64,000 nt of DNA, from positions 10,850,014 through 10,914,013 of the forward strand of contig OY743169.1 of assembly GCA_963555705.1 (NCBI GenBank), given 5' to 3'. The translations under genes and the position numbers were made by a program. Under the pieces are notes generated by a model. The model saw nothing but the letters and a program-made list of their open reading frames with translations. It had not been told where the DNA came from and did not search any database. The stretch is from Ligustrum vulgare. Its lineage: Eukaryota > Streptophyta > Magnoliopsida > Lamiales > Oleaceae. Positions 34,001 through 47,434 of the stretch are shown here, one piece after another. The number at the start of each line of letters is the position of its first letter. Position 1 is the first letter of the stretch.

Positions 34001-36345
34001 TCCGGATTTCTTTCAATGCACATATAAATATACGATTATCCTCACACAACTCACTTTGAAATGTTTTGATGATGCAACCAATCAATAAAATTCTGAGATG
34101 ACAAAATTATTAAGATATTATTACCAAACAGAAGGAAAAAAAAAAAAAAAAAAAGAAAAATACACATTCATTGGAATCAGGTATAAAATTCACCAGAAGA
34201 TTAAATTGTGCATCAAACCAGGTATATAAATATCGTGAACCAAATATGATTTAGTTAATCCAATTCTCTGCATAATTCAAGAGAATAAGAACATACCTCC
34301 CACAAGAAACTCTCTTGAAACTCCAGAAAATTTTATAGGTCACCAGAAGGAAAATTCTGCCAAGGGGTGCTGAATTTCCAAGGGTTTCTATGAACCCATG
34401 AAAATCAGCAAAGCCCAATTTTGGTTCTCCCAAGAAATAGCCTTTCTGTATTCAGTATAATATCAATCAAGAAATGAATATGAAAAAACCCTGGAAAATT
34501 GTTTTGAATATTAACCAAGAAACTGATGGCTATCTGATTATACAGAAATTCTATCAATCAGAATATGAATAAGAAATTAATGGGAAAACTGAATTATAAC
34601 AGAATTTGACAATTTTGAAAAATATTTTTTCTTTTTGCACCTGAATAAATTTGGCTGCTGCTGCTTCTTTTGGAATTCCAAGTCTTGGCCGTTGGAATCT
34701 CCGTGTCTTTTGGGCAGTTTTTTTTTTTTTTTTTTTTTAAATATATTCCCGCGAACTTCGAGCACTTCTATTTTTCTTTTTCTTGCCTTTTTTGTCGGAA
34801 ATGTAGGTGTTCTTTTTACTAGTCTCAGTCATTTCAAAAGTCAAAAGGTTAAAGAAAAGAAATATTTGAATTAGTGCACACATATTTGAATTTCTTTTTC
34901 ATCGTAAGATTATTATGTATTAATTTAAGTAAAGAGTTAATTTCAAGTTGTATAAAACTTTCAAAATGATCACTCAAGTTTCATACTTAAGCTAGCAATC
35001 ATTTAAGTTACAAATTATTTCGACAAAGGCCATCAATGATTAATACAATATTAGCAATCAGGGATTTACGAGAAAAAAATTAGAAGAGCTCGAAGTCTAC
35101 TTGTACACTTGGGAATTTACTCTCAGGTCTAAACATTCTCACACTGTGTGTGAGACCCATGTGTGTGGACGAAAACTACACTCACTTCTTTAATCCTATT
35201 TTAGAGAAAATTTTGCGATTGAATTAAGATTTGGCTTTACATATTATTGTTATCTAGCGGGTTAAGTCATTCATTTTTAAGTTTTTTTGAGGATCTAACT
35301 TGAAACACCTCAAGATTGCATTTTTAAAAGTGTTTAAGATGGTATATTTTGATTTGTAAATGTGGACCGTCTTTTGTGTGCTTAAGTTTTATCACACACT
35401 TCATTAATCTGATAGGATTGTGGTGTGGAGTAAACGATAAATTGAAACTATACTTATAATGCTTGTAGTCGTGAAATATATGACGTTGCCTAGTAAATTT
35501 AAAATTTCTGTTTTCTATTTTTCTGAATGGAGACCCACCACATATAAGAATTCATAAAATTTAAAATTTCTGTTTTTCTATTTTTGAATTCATAAAATTT
35601 CTGTTTTTCTATTTTTCTGAATGGAGACCCACCACATATAAGAATATGAACCTTGCTACATGTACAAATTGGATGACAAATAGGTTTACTCTCCCTTCAC
35701 ATGGAGGGGGTTCACAAATATCCCCCCTCCATGTGAGGGGGGAGTAAACCTATTTGTCATCCAGTATTAGTACAAATAGATTTATCCTAGAGTATCACTG
35801 AAAGCGTTTTGCTACCATGTTCTATAAAGTAGTCTTTACGGTATACTAATTTGAACACTCCAAAATTTTCCATGTCGCCATATTTGGAATCACTTACAAT
35901 TTATTGATTTAAATATTCTCATACTTTTTTTCCATTAAAATATTTAAATAGTTTTAAATTTATAATTCAAAAGAGATATCGGATGCTTTTATGTTTTCAC
36001 AACTTTTTTGCAAATTTGATTGTGCCCGACTCACAACTTTTGTGTCTACCACTAATACGATTTTTCGTTCCCAAAAAAAAAAAAAAAGCTCGTTAAAAAT
36101 GCGTAAAAGAGTTATTATGCCCATATTTTAAATTAGACAGCACTAACAAATACAAGAGTGTAACAAAATATTTGTCCTTGATCCAAAGTACACGGATAAA
36201 ATATTTTTCATAAACAATCATCGGGATCGAATGTATTATTAATTAATGAAGAATTGAGGATAAGCAAGTGAAAAAAAGGGTGAGCAAATAAGTGCAAAGA
36301 TAAGCAAAACTTGAGAAATTATGGAGCAATTATTGAGTATTGCAA

Positions 36346-36348
<3 letters not shown>
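34001..36348. other. AT-rich intergenic DNA upstream of the kinase gene
   Basis: Promoter and probable 5' UTR of the kinase gene up to about 34800, including poly-A/T tracts at 34136-34154 and 34719-34738. At about 35500-35645 a segment containing CTGAATGGAGACCCACCACA is duplicated. A strong hairpin occupies 35671-35762. No gene is seen. Confidence 0.5.
35671..35762. repeat. Long near-perfect hairpin
   Basis: The 40-bp left arm (35671-35710, starting GGATGACAAATAGGTTTACT) pairs with 35722-35762 with about two mismatches around an 11-nt loop. Flanks read CTTGCTACATGTAC and AGTATTAGTAC. This is a short foldback element or a potential small-RNA precursor. Confidence 0.88.

Positions 36349-36410
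<62 letters not shown>
36349..36410. repeat. AT dinucleotide microsatellite
   Basis: Thirty-one uninterrupted AT units. Confidence 0.98.
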
Positions 36411-36412
<2 letters not shown>

Positions 36413-37351
36413 TGTCCATATAACCCAGTTAAAAGTCATTAAATTCGATATGAAGCGTATAATATTTGACAAAATTTTGCGAAACTAAAGGCCGTTCTCT
36501 TTGTATTTCAAATTTTAATTTTAATTTTGAGTTTTTAATTTTTTATTTAATTTTGAGTTTTTGGTGTTTATTTTGAGATTGTTGAAAATTTGTTCTTTTT
36601 ATGATTTTGAAAAATTGTTTTTCAAAACAAAAAATTGAAAAATAGGTTTGCTTTGAAATTTTGAGAATCATTATTTTGTGATATTTTTATGTAAAAACAT
36701 GTTAATTTGTTTAATTATAATAATTTTTTATTTCAACATATCAATCATATATTCAACTAATATTTTGTTCTAACAATATTTCATCTCTTACCTATATATA
36801 AAAAATAGTATTACAACTTGAACTTTAAACTAATTAACATATATTACATCATATTAGAGAGTAGTACAATTGTGGTAATGAGCACAGTTCGCTGATTATA
36901 CAATAAAATTAATTCAAAAAACAAAATATTTTAATACAATTAAGCACGTCTCCTGGAATACTTATTCCAAATCTGCGTAATTGTGTCGCCTCTGACTTGT
37001 GTCATTTGACTTGTTTGACAAACATCATATTGTATAACATCAGGAGGCAATAGCAATAACTTCATAAAATAAGTTTACCAAACAAAAACTTATTTTAAAT
37101 AATTTTATTACTCTAAATATATGTTAGATTTAATCAAGATATGAATAAAAATTTCGTGAAACCTAATTAACTTAATCCGGAGGCAATAGCAATTTAATCA
37201 ATATGGGACCACATTCATAGTGGAAAACAAGAAAGACCTCGACGGAAAAAGAAACGCTCATTGTGGAGGCCACCGTCCTCATTGACCAGGAATACTAAAA
37301 GAGTCCATCAACTCTTTCCATAAGATACAGTTGGTGTTCTGTCAATGTAAA
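36411..37351. other. AT-rich intergenic DNA
   Basis: No gene or clear element. The 36490-36700 part (starting GGCCGTTCTCTTTG, with repeated TTTTGAGTTTTT) looks like a decayed MITE. Confidence 0.4.
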
Positions 37352-37356
37352 GTAGT

Positions 37357-38653
37357 TGATAGAACGCGTAATTGTTCTCTTGCTTCATTGATTTAAATAT
37401 TTAAATTATGGATATTAATCATATTTTTCGTTTTGTAGATTAAGTAAAGAATTGAGATTAAATTGGACTCAATATTATAAATTGAAAAGAAGATGTTGAA
37501 ATATCAAAATGTGCACAATCAGAGAAGGACTTTGCATAAGGCGTGGACACGCCTTACTGTTTCACGAAGACTTGATTTACATGGACGATTTTCGGATGAG
37601 AAAAATATTACTATTGAACCCACAATTATTTTCTAAGGGGATATGAATATTTAGATAGATTATTTATGTAATTAATAGATTTTTATTATTTTAGGGAATA
37701 ATTAGATTTTGATAAAAGGAATGAAACTAGACCCTTCCTTATCTTTGAAAATCTTTCCATATAAGGACTCTCTATCCCTTTTTCTTGTTCAGTGTCTTAA
37801 GTTTTCCATCATTCTCTTTTCTCTTACTGTTATTTTGCTTTCTCAATTTTTATGGATAGCTAAATTATTATTCAAGTTCAAGGATAATTGAAATTTTGAT
37901 TCTACAAGAATTGTGAGATCTAATTAGTTTTATTGTTCTTTTATCTCTTTTCTATTTATATATCTTTTGTTTGTATTGAAGTTGTTGTCTTGATTAATTA
38001 ATACAAAGTGCACATTGTTTTAATTGTCAAAACAATACTTAGCCAATTAGGAATTTAAATCCGTAATTGTATAGGTTTTCTAATACAAGTGACAAATAAC
38101 ATAGTTAATTATAAATTAATTTTCGATTTATGTTATGGAGATAAATAACCTAACTTAAATGAATCACATGTATGAATTTGTTGGTTATAATTGGTAATTT
38201 CTCTAGAGGTTATTGTTATTGGTAAATTAAATCCTAATATCGTATCTAGGGTTGTTTATCGATTAGGGAAATAATCAACGAGTGTCTCTTGATTATCAAG
38301 ACAGTAAGAAGAGATATGTTGTTAAATCGTATCAACAATCATAATCAATTTAGAAAATGAGTAAAGGATTTTATTTTTACATCCATGATAAATTTTATGA
38401 ATCAATATTGAGATTATACCTTGAGCTAGATATTTATTTAATTGGATAATCTCATCACTTTAATTTCGAAATTGTTTATTTACAAATTGATTTTACATCC
38501 AAAATTCAAAACCCCCTAATTTTTAATTTATTGTTTTGATTTCTCAAAGAATTAAATCTAACAAATCCCTGTGGATTCGACCTTACTCACCACTATTACA
38601 ATTTGTTTTTATGAGAATAAGAAATTATTATTTATTGGATTCGACACCCATCA
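37357..38653 (+). repeat. 5' LTR of the Athila-like element
   Basis: 1297 bp, beginning TGATAGAACGCG and ending CACCCATCA just before the primer site. It matches 44537-45809 along nearly its whole length with scattered substitutions and small indels. Confidence 0.85.
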
Positions 38654-38792
38654 AATTTTTGGCGTCGTTGCCGAGGATTGATGTCAAATAGATTTAATTT
38701 CTTTTAAGTTTTTATTTATTTATTTTTATTTATTTTTATCTCTTTTAAGCTCAATTGATTCACCATTCAATGATTTTGAGACAGACAAAAAA

Positions 38793-41020
38793 ATGGCTTA
38801 CGAGGAAAGAACATTAAGGGAATTAGCTGCACGAAATGAAAATCAACAGCCACTTTGCATTCAATACCCAGCTTTGGAGGTGAACTTTGAGCTAAAATCT
38901 GGCTTAATTCATTTGCTCCCTAAATTCAACGGTTTTGAGAATAAAGACCCCCACAAGCATCTAAAGGAATTCCACATAGTGTGTTCAAGCATGAAACCAC
39001 AAGGAATGACAGAAGAGTAAGGCTTTTCCATTCTCATTAGCTGACAGGGCAAAGGATTGACTATTTTACTTACCGTCAAGCTCTATAACCACATGGACAA
39101 GTATGGTCAGATTATTCCTTGACAAAATTTTCCCAGCTTCAAGAGCTGCAAATATCAGAAGGGAAATTTGTGAAATCAAACAGAGAGATACTGAAAACCT
39201 ACATGAATATTGGGAAAAGGTTTAAGCAACTGTGCGCAAGCTGTCCTCAACATGGAATTTCTGAACAATTACTCAATCAATACTTCTATGAAGGATTGTT
39301 ATGAAGATGATGAATGCAGCTAGCGGAGGAGCTATAGTGAATAAAACCCCAACTGTCGTTAGGGATTTGATCTGCATCATGGCCACTAATACACAACAGT
39401 TTGGATTCAGATAAGACACTCATGTGAAAAGGGTGAACGAGGTAAATGTATCTTCTCTTGAAAATCAAAGAGCAAATCTAACCTATCTTGTTCAACAAAT
39501 GGCTGCAGGAAATATGCAACAAGTTAAAGCATGTGGAATTTGTCCTGCCACTAGTCATCCAACTAACACATGTCCAACTCTTCAAAAAGATTCATTTGAG
39601 CAAGCTAATGAAATTGGAAGATTCCCAAGCCCACCTCAACCGAAGTATGATCCTTATTCAAATAGTTACAACCTAGGATGGAGGGATCATCCCAACTCCA
39701 GTTATCAGACTAGGCCTTAATTCCAATAGTTCCAACAATTCCAGCATACTCCTCCATCGCATCAACCTTCGTCAAGTTCAGGTATGTCTTTAGAAGAAAT
39801 TGTTTAATCACTTGCAATTAATACACAACAATTTCAATAGGAGACGAGAAAGGGCACTAAGAATTTGGAGACTCAAGTGAGTCAATTGGCATCAACTGTG
39901 AGCAAACTGGAATCTCAAGGTAAATTGTCTTCCCAAACTATTGTCAACCTAAAACAAAATGTTAGTGCAATTACCTTGAGAAGTGGGAAGGAATTGAAAG
40001 AACCACGCAAGATGAAGCAAGGAAAATTGGGGGAAGAAATTGAAAATGAAGTCATTCCTCAACCTCAATATGACCAATCTCAAAGCCTCAAAAGAGAACC
40101 ACCTAAAGTTTGTGTGACAACTCCTCCGTTCCCTACAAGATTGATTAGATACAAGAATGAGGAACATGAGAAGGAAATCCTTGAAAATTTTCACAAAATT
40201 GAGGTAAATATTTCCTTACTTGATGCAATTAAATAAGTACCTCGTTATGCTAAGTTTCTCAAGGAGTTGTGCACCAATAAGAGGAAGTTGAAAAGCAATG
40301 AAAAAGTAAGTATGAGAGAAAAAGTAATGAAAAAGCAATGAAAAAGTAAGTATGAGAGAAAATGTTTCGGCTGTCCTCCAAAAGAAACTGCCTCCAAAAT
40401 GCAAGGACCCAGGTATGTTCAATATCCCTTGGAAAATAGGTAAAGTTAAAATTGAGAAAGCAATGTTAGATCTAGGAGCTTCAATAAATATCATGTCCCC
40501 GTCTATTTATTCGTCTTTGAATATTAGTCCATTAAAAGAAACAAGTGTGATTTTGCAACTTGCTGATAGATCTAATGTGTATCCTGAAGGAGTCTTAGAG
40601 GATGTTTTAGTACAAGTAAATGAGTTGGTTTTTCCTGTTGATTTTTATGTACTTAATATGTACGAAGTTTCTTCTTCTAATTCTACACCAATTCTTTTAG
40701 GAAGACCATTTTTTAAAGCATCTAGGACAAAAATTGATGTGCATGATGGTACACTCACAATGGAATTTGATGGTGAAATTATGAAGTTTAACATTTATGA
40801 TGCCATAAATTATCCTAATAATATTAATTATGTATATTTTATTAATGTTGTTGATTGCTTTCCACATAAAGTTTTCCAACTTAGTGGAACTGATGGCTTG
40901 GAAGTTGCCAATAGTAAGCATTGCAAAGTTGATGATCACGGACATAAACATTTCCATGAAGGTCACCAAGTGAAGAACATGAAAAAATTGGGCAAGGGGA
41001 ATCCAATTGATCCCGATTGA
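38793..41020 (+). pseudogene. Degenerate Athila-type gag and protease
   Basis: Begins MAYEERTLRELAARNENQ, the Athila gag start, followed by LEVNFELKSGLIHLLPKF and DPHKHLKEFHIVCSSMKPQG. Pieces of the same protein continue in three frames (38793-39020, 39119-39304, 39424-39720, 39865-40236), broken by stops and frame changes. A zinc-knuckle-like CGICPATSHPTNTC is near 39530. A duplication of about 39 bp at 40296-40370 (GCAATGAAAAAGTAAGTATG twice) adds disruption. The aspartic protease frame 40352-41020 keeps DLGASINIMS (near 40470) and ILLGRPFFKASRTKIDV (near 40690). It ends in a Lys/Ser-rich tail without entering an RT. Confidence 0.85.
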
Positions 41021-44000
41021 AGAAAGAAAAAAATAAGTCTAGCCAAAGACGTAAAAGAAAAGCGCTTCCGGGAGGCAACTCGAGTTTTTCTTTAGTTTTA
41101 GCAATCATTTTTTTTATTTTTAATTTCAATTTTTTTTATTTATTCACTATTTTTTATTTTATGATCTCCATAATTTTTGAAGAAATTGACCTTATTTTAA
41201 TTTTTGGACAGATATGAATCTTCATTAGGACGTATGCACGCTCTATGAAGAAAGCAATAGATTGAAAGAATCTTGAAATAAGGCGTGCCCACACCTTATT
41301 CAAGGTGATTCTCGAGTTAAGAAACAAGGCTTTGTTAAAAAAAAATTCAAACCCTTTTCAGTCTCACTCTCGTTTATCCCTCTTTCCTATCTACATTTTC
41401 AACCGTTGAAACCCTCTTCTCCGACATTCACCACTCCACAGCACCAGCCACCTCCCTCCTTCTCCCCGTCTCTTATCCAAAGCTTCAACAATAGTTTCTC
41501 ACCTCATCCCACCGCAACCGCCTCTCACGGCCAACACACATACCTCATCCCATTTTCTCTTCATCACCTTACCTTCGCTGCCACTCCAGGTTCCGACCAC
41601 CATACAACAACCACCGATCATGAACTTCATTCCTCAACCTTATTCTCCACCGTTTCCCTTCACAATTCATAGCCAGCACCTCCTCTCTTTCTCAATTTCA
41701 CACCACCACTACACACTGCAATCTCCCGCCTACCCTTCTCACTCAACTCATCGGAATCCTAAAATCATCACCATCGAGTTTGAGCATCATGGGCAGGGAG
41801 AAAACCATCTCAAAGCAGCCGAGCAAAAAAAATCTGTTTGGCCGGCCCCAGTGCAGAAACTTGAACAACTCCGATGCGGTCCAGTTACCTTCGCACAAAT
41901 GAGAATCGGGGCAGCTTCCAGGGAGTTCTCTAATTTTTTCTAATTTATTTATGGTTTTTGCAATTATAATTTTGTTTCATTGAGGACAATGTATGGAATA
42001 AGTGCGGGGGAGGGTTTTGATGTACTATTGCTTAGTTTGTGAAATTTGATTCATTTTAATTACATCTCAATTTCTAGTATAATCCATGTTTGCTCTATTT
42101 TCCAATTTTTTTTTTAAAATTCTCTTCTTAATTCTGGATTTTGCCTATACTTGTCCCTTTATGATCTGAATAATTGTGCATTATTGAGATGAATTGAGGC
42201 ACAGTGAGGAATGGCATGAGTAGTTGAGTTCTTGTTTATTGCACTGGATTTATTGCTTTTTATGATGAATTGAATGAAGAGCGTGTGGGATTCGATGCAC
42301 ATTAACCCTGATTTGTGAGCTTTTGAGCCTCTTGAGCATTTATATTTATACACTACGCCATGCTTTATCTTTTGATTTTGTGATTGTTATGTATAGTTGA
42401 TTTCTTCTAGAACTTGCTTTGTTATGCATGTTGAGATGCCTCTTGGTAATTGGATGCACCAAATAAGTAAGGGCACTTAGGTGAAGCCAGATTTTGCTTT
42501 CTTAAAATGCCTACCTTGAAATATACCCCTAGAAAGTCACTTTTGGGCTATAGCCTTTTTATTGAAAATTAATCACAATACAAGCCATGAGAAATCCTAT
42601 TCTTTGCTAATCTTTCATTCTTTTGAACCTTGCATTGAAGGAATATATAGGCTCATTCACATGAGCTTCAATTTATTTTGGTTGGTTGAGATTGAAAAAT
42701 ATTGGGAATCAAAGACCCATGATGTAAGTCTCATTATTCTTGAGGAGTGGTAATGTGAAAGAAATTTTGGGGATAAAGTGGTTGAGTTGCAATATATGAT
42801 GTTCTTTTATTTGAAAAAAAATAAATTCCTGCAACCTAATAGAGTCCTGCAACCTAATAGAGTCAAACCAAAGTTGATATGATGTAACACCACCCCGATT
42901 AACCTAGTTCCACTCTTTTGAGCATTAACCCTTGGCCACTAGATTTTGAGTTCGAAACCAGGACCGAGCAATGACTTATATTTCATAAATGGATGGGAAC
43001 AACACATATAAACCATAATTCGTGAGCTTTTGAGCCTATGAGTTGCTTTTACTCTTTATATTAAGCTCTTATTTCTCTGATGTGTGTCCTGCATGGTTAG
43101 TTTGTTCTTGGATGTGCTCTCTTGTGCATGTCGTTGTAGCTTCTTGACTCAAGTGCAAAATATAGTAAATGCATTAGGTTAAACCCAATTTGACCTTTTA
43201 AAAGGGTCTACCATGATACATATACCAATAGAAGCCCCTTTGAGTTTTAGCCTGTCTTTGAAATTTTGGTGTCACGCTACAAGCCACAGATACTCGTTCT
43301 TTCATACTACCTCTATCTTGAACCCACAAGAGATGAATTTCACAAGCTTTTACTGGTTGTGAAGTATGAGACGAACTAAGCTTCAAAAAAGATGGGCGAT
43401 TTCACTTTGTGCTAATCAAGGATTAGGTGGTAATGGGGTCAAAATGAAACAAGCTGCAATGAACTCATTTGAAAAAAAAAATTGTTCAACGTACCGGATC
43501 AAGAAAATTCCCTGATGAAGAGAATAAACCCTCAAGTACATAACAAGAATCAAGTGCTGAATCAATTGGATAGTAGGAAATAGTGGAAATCACATTGAAA
43601 GGTAGAGGACGAGATGATCGTGTTGAACCAATTCGGCTTGTGAACTCTCCTCCCAACTTAGCCTAAATATTCTCCTTTTATCCTACCTGACCCGAATCCC
43701 CATTACAACCAAGTAAAGACCTTTATTTTGCACTTGTGTTATTGTTGGCTCCGGTCATGACATCTGAGCATTATGTGGCAATGAGTTCTCCATGCAGTGA
43801 GTTGAGTGAAAATTCTCACCCTTATACACTTTGTGCGAAGAGAGAAATACCTAGTGAGGGTGTTAACTCCCATTACATAAACTTATGAGTGGTTTGAATT
43901 GCTTGGTCTATATTTCGTGCCTTCGAGTTAATCGAAACTAACACCCATATAGTAATTCATTGATAGATGTTGAGAGCATACTCACAAGAGGTGAAATGAT

Positions 44001-44536
44001 ATAAACCACACTAGGTTGTGAAGTGATTTGATTGAAGTACATGAAGTCGAAGTGAGCTCTTGTGAAGAAGTTTGTATAATTCCTTTGATGAAAATAGCCA
44101 AAAATATATCTTTTTTATCCCACCTTACCCAAGCCCCATTACAACCAGTGTTAAGACCTTTACTTTGCATTCAAAACCATTGGTGGCTCCGATGTGATAG
44201 ATTAGTAAGCCTATGACAAGAATTTTTTATGCTTTGACTTGAGAGTACATATATATTTTACACCCTAAACACTTTGAGGGTATTGTGTAAGCCTAATGTG
44301 AGGTGTTAAATTCGACTACATGTGGTTTTCGAAAATTTGTTGAAGTGATTAGCCTTGTGTTGGTAGATGGGGATTTAGTCTATTTTTGCTTGTATTAAGA
44401 TTTAAATCCTTAAGGCATGATGGTCTGGATTGTGGATAGATAGGTGGAGGTAGAAGAATGAATGATGATGAGAACAATTGATAAACTTGATCTATTTTAT
44501 GCTTGATGACAAACATTGTCTAAGTGTGAAGGGATT
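41021..44536. other. Non-coding 3' internal region of the Athila-like element
   Basis: No RT or integrase. Two overlapping Pro/Ser/His-rich open frames (41406-41672, 41620-41943) look like translated CT-rich sequence. A phrase GTGAGCTTTTGAGCCT occurs at about 42315 and 43022 in a longer diverged direct repeat. Several 60-codon frames resemble nothing known. Confidence 0.6.
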
Positions 44537-45809
44537 TGATAGAGCGCGTAATTGTTACTTAATTTGTGATATTTCCTCTTACTCCATTGATTTTAAATGC
44601 TTAAATTGTGGATATTAATCATATTTTATGTTTTGTGGATTAGGTGGAGAATTGTGATCAGATTGAACTCAATATCACAAATTGAAAACAAGACGTTGAA
44701 ATATCAAAAAGTACACAATCAGAGAATGACTTTGCATAAGGTGTGGGTACGCCTTACTGTTTCATGAAGACTTGACTTATATGTGTGATTTTTGGATGAG
44801 GAAAATATTACTATTGGACCCACAATTATTTTCTAAGTGGATATGAATATTTAGAGAGATTATTTATGTAATTAATAGATTTTTATTATTTTAGGGAATA
44901 ATTAGATTTTGATAAAAAGAAGGAAACTAGATCATTTCTTATCTCTAGAAATCTTTCCATACAAAGACTCTCTATCCCTTTTTCTTGTTCAGGGTCTTAG
45001 GTTTTTCATCATTCTCTTTTCTCTTAGTTTTATTTTGCCTTTTCAATTTTTATGGATAGCTAAATTATTATTCAAGTTCACAGATAATTGAAATTTTGAT
45101 TCTACAAGAATTGTGAGATCTAATTAGTTTTATTGTTCATTTATCTTTTTTCTATTTATATATCTTTTGTTTGCATTGAAGTTGTTGTCTTGATTAATTA
45201 ATACAAAGTGCACGTTGTTTAAATTGTCAAAATAATATTTAGCCAATTAGGAATCTAAATTCGTAATTGTTTAGGTTTTCTAATACAAGTGGCAAATAAC
45301 ATAGTTGATTATAGATTGATTTTCGATTTATGTTATGGAGATATAAAATCTAACTTAAATGAATCACACGTGTGAATTTGTTGGTTAGAATTGGTAGTCT
45401 CTCTTGAGGTTAATGCTATCGGTAAATTAAATCCTAAGATCTTATCTAGGGTTGTTTATCGATCAGGGAAATAATCAACGAACGTCTCTTGATTATCAAG
45501 ACAGTAAGGAGGGATAGGTTGTTAGATCGTATCAACAACCATAACCAATTTAGAAAATGAGTAAAGGATTTTGTTTTTTGCATCCATGATCAATTCTATG
45601 AATCAATACTGAGATTATACCTTAGGCTAGATATTTATTTAATTTGATATTCTCATCACTTTAATTTCGCAATTTTTTATTTACAAATTGATTTTACATT
45701 CAAAATTCAAAATCCCCCCATATTTTTAATTTACTGTTTTGATTTCTCAAAGAATTAAATCTAACAAATCCCTGTGAATTCGACCTTACTCACTACTATT
45801 ACAATATGT
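44537..45809 (+). repeat. 3' LTR of the Athila-like element (3' end truncated or diverged)
   Basis: Starts TGATAGAGCGCG and follows the 5' LTR to about TTACAATATGT (45809), after which alignment is lost about 47 bp before the expected end. Confidence 0.8.
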
Positions 45810-45855
45810 GGCTTTCTTTATTAATGTTGTTCGATTCTGTAATTAGAACCAAAGA

Positions 45856-46042
45856 AAACAATTTCTCGATAAATGTTGAAGAAAAAGTTTTCTAGTCAAG
45901 CGAGGAAAAGGGTCGCATCACTGAAGGCTCAAGAAAACATTTTCTTGTCAAGAATTGTGTGCAATCAAATAAGGAAATGTTGCAAAGTTGAAAAATCTTT
46001 TCATTTTTCATGGAAAATTTTGTCAATTCAAACACACCCTAA
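45856..46042. repeat. Partial Tourist-like MITE
   Basis: Ends TTCAAACACACCCTAA, like the right terminus of the MITE at 24246-24738, and its interior shares the AAAATTTTGTC-type, Phe/Lys-rich texture. The opposite inverted repeat is not visible, so it is probably a half element. Confidence 0.4.
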
Positions 46043-47434
46043 GTCACAACAAAATAAGTGATTTGTGCTACATCCACTCAGAGATGGATCCAGTACAAAA
46101 GTTCAGCTAGAGCCTAGAGCGGCGATCATTGACTGAGGACCTTGATCGACTGACATCAACGATCGCAATAGTGTATTTTTTTATTATTTAATTAAATAAT
46201 ACTAAAATTAATCAATAAATATAAAAATACACTAAAACAATTTTATATATCGAACTATAATTCATTATGAAAATCACTTAAGCATTTTGAAAATCATAAA
46301 TCATATACCAAATCATTTAATTCATTCTCGAAATTATATATCATAATCAAAGTATCAAACTATATTTTATTCTGAAAATTACCAAATTGATCCCCTCCCC
46401 GTGACGGGGAGGGGAAAAAACCTCTTGAAAATTATAAACATAAACCAATATCTTGATTTGGGGTATTTTTTATTTAAGCACACAATCAAGTATTATACGC
46501 CATAATCATACTATCCAAAAAGCAAGAAAATTATTTAATTAAATCAAATAAATAATACAACAAACTAGGGAGCAAATAACAAATGGGAAAATTACACCAA
46601 ATCATACCTTTAGATTTAAAATTTTTAAAATCAAGTAATTATAAACAATTTTATTAAATCAGTTATTGGTTTACTAAATCCAAGCCAAATCCTAATTCAT
46701 AGCTGGTCTCTTTGTCTTCCTCTCTCTTGGCAGCTTGATTTCCTCTCCTCCTGCTTGTTCTTAATACCATCAATCTCCGACTCCATGCACTTACCATTCT
46801 TGTCATCCTCTTCCCTGCCGAATCGAAGCTTGTGTTTATTGATTGCCAATCAGAATCTTTGGTTGTTGAGGCCTTATCTTTATTCCCACCGATTTGTCAA
46901 TGTTGTCATCTTTTTTTTTTTTTTTTTTTCATTGATAATGAATTTGAATCTCTTGATTTCAATAGGAATTATGGAGGCATGATCAAGGAAGGTGATTCGA
47001 ATTTCAATTGGGTACGCCTTGAAAGTGAGTTTGATCCTTTAATGATGAATTACACCTCCAAAACCACCTCTTCGCCAAAAGCTCAAGTTCATCGACAACC
47101 TAGTTCTCTTCCTCTACCTCTCCCTCTCCTCTCCCATGAACTCGAGAACCATATCGTCTATTAGATTCAATGATCCTCCATGTACTTTTTCGAGCTTTAA
47201 GGATTAAAAGAAATTTCTCGTGACCCTCTTCCTCCTAGCTTGACATTATGCTTTGAAGCATATAAAGCTCGTTGCTGCTCTCTTCTCACCTAAGTCAACT
47301 ATCTTGCTGAAATTCGATTTGCCTTTCATGAACCTAGACCTTAATTACAAAATGCTATCAGCTCGCACTTCTGTATATAGCATGATTGGAACTTCTATTT
47401 TAGAACATACGTACATTGAGAGAAATGAAATCAC
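46043..47434. other. Intergenic DNA without a recognised gene
   Basis: Contains a small palindrome CCCCTCCCCGTGACGGGGAG (about 46393-46412) and a region of more balanced composition (46690-47170) with frames of 75-110 codons lacking recognisable motifs and interrupted by a 20-nt T run. The latter could be a decayed gene fragment of unknown origin. Confidence 0.4.

Larger units (their letters stand above)
37357..45809 (+). mobile_element. Athila-like Ty3/gypsy element with gag-protease only (non-autonomous)
   Basis: Direct terminal repeats: 37357-38653 (1297 bp) and 44537 to about 45809, both starting TGATAGA(A/G)CGCG. Their divergence is clearly higher than in the Tat element. After the 5' LTR a tRNA-Asp primer site TGGCGTCGTTGCCGAGGATT (38660) is typical of Athila. 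The internal part has broken gag and protease only; no RT, RNase H or integrase motif is found in 41-44.5 kb. An Athila-like polypurine phrase (GAGGACAATG, then AAGTGCGGGGGAGGG) is at about 41984-42016, and a second (AAGTGTGAAGGGATT) precedes the 3' LTR. Homology to the 5' LTR fades about 47 bp before the expected 3' end, so the 3' terminus is truncated or strongly diverged. Confidence 0.85.

Noticed and set aside
36239..36472. 77-codon minus-strand frame with a Tyr-Ile run
   Set aside because: Translation of the AT microsatellite.
41406..41943. Pro/Ser/His-rich open frames in the Athila-like element
   Set aside because: CT-rich low-complexity sequence read in two overlapping frames, with no conserved env-like or other domain.
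46755..47164. Possible gene in more balanced DNA
   Set aside because: Two overlapping frames interrupted by a long T run, no domain; kept only as an unexplained stretch.
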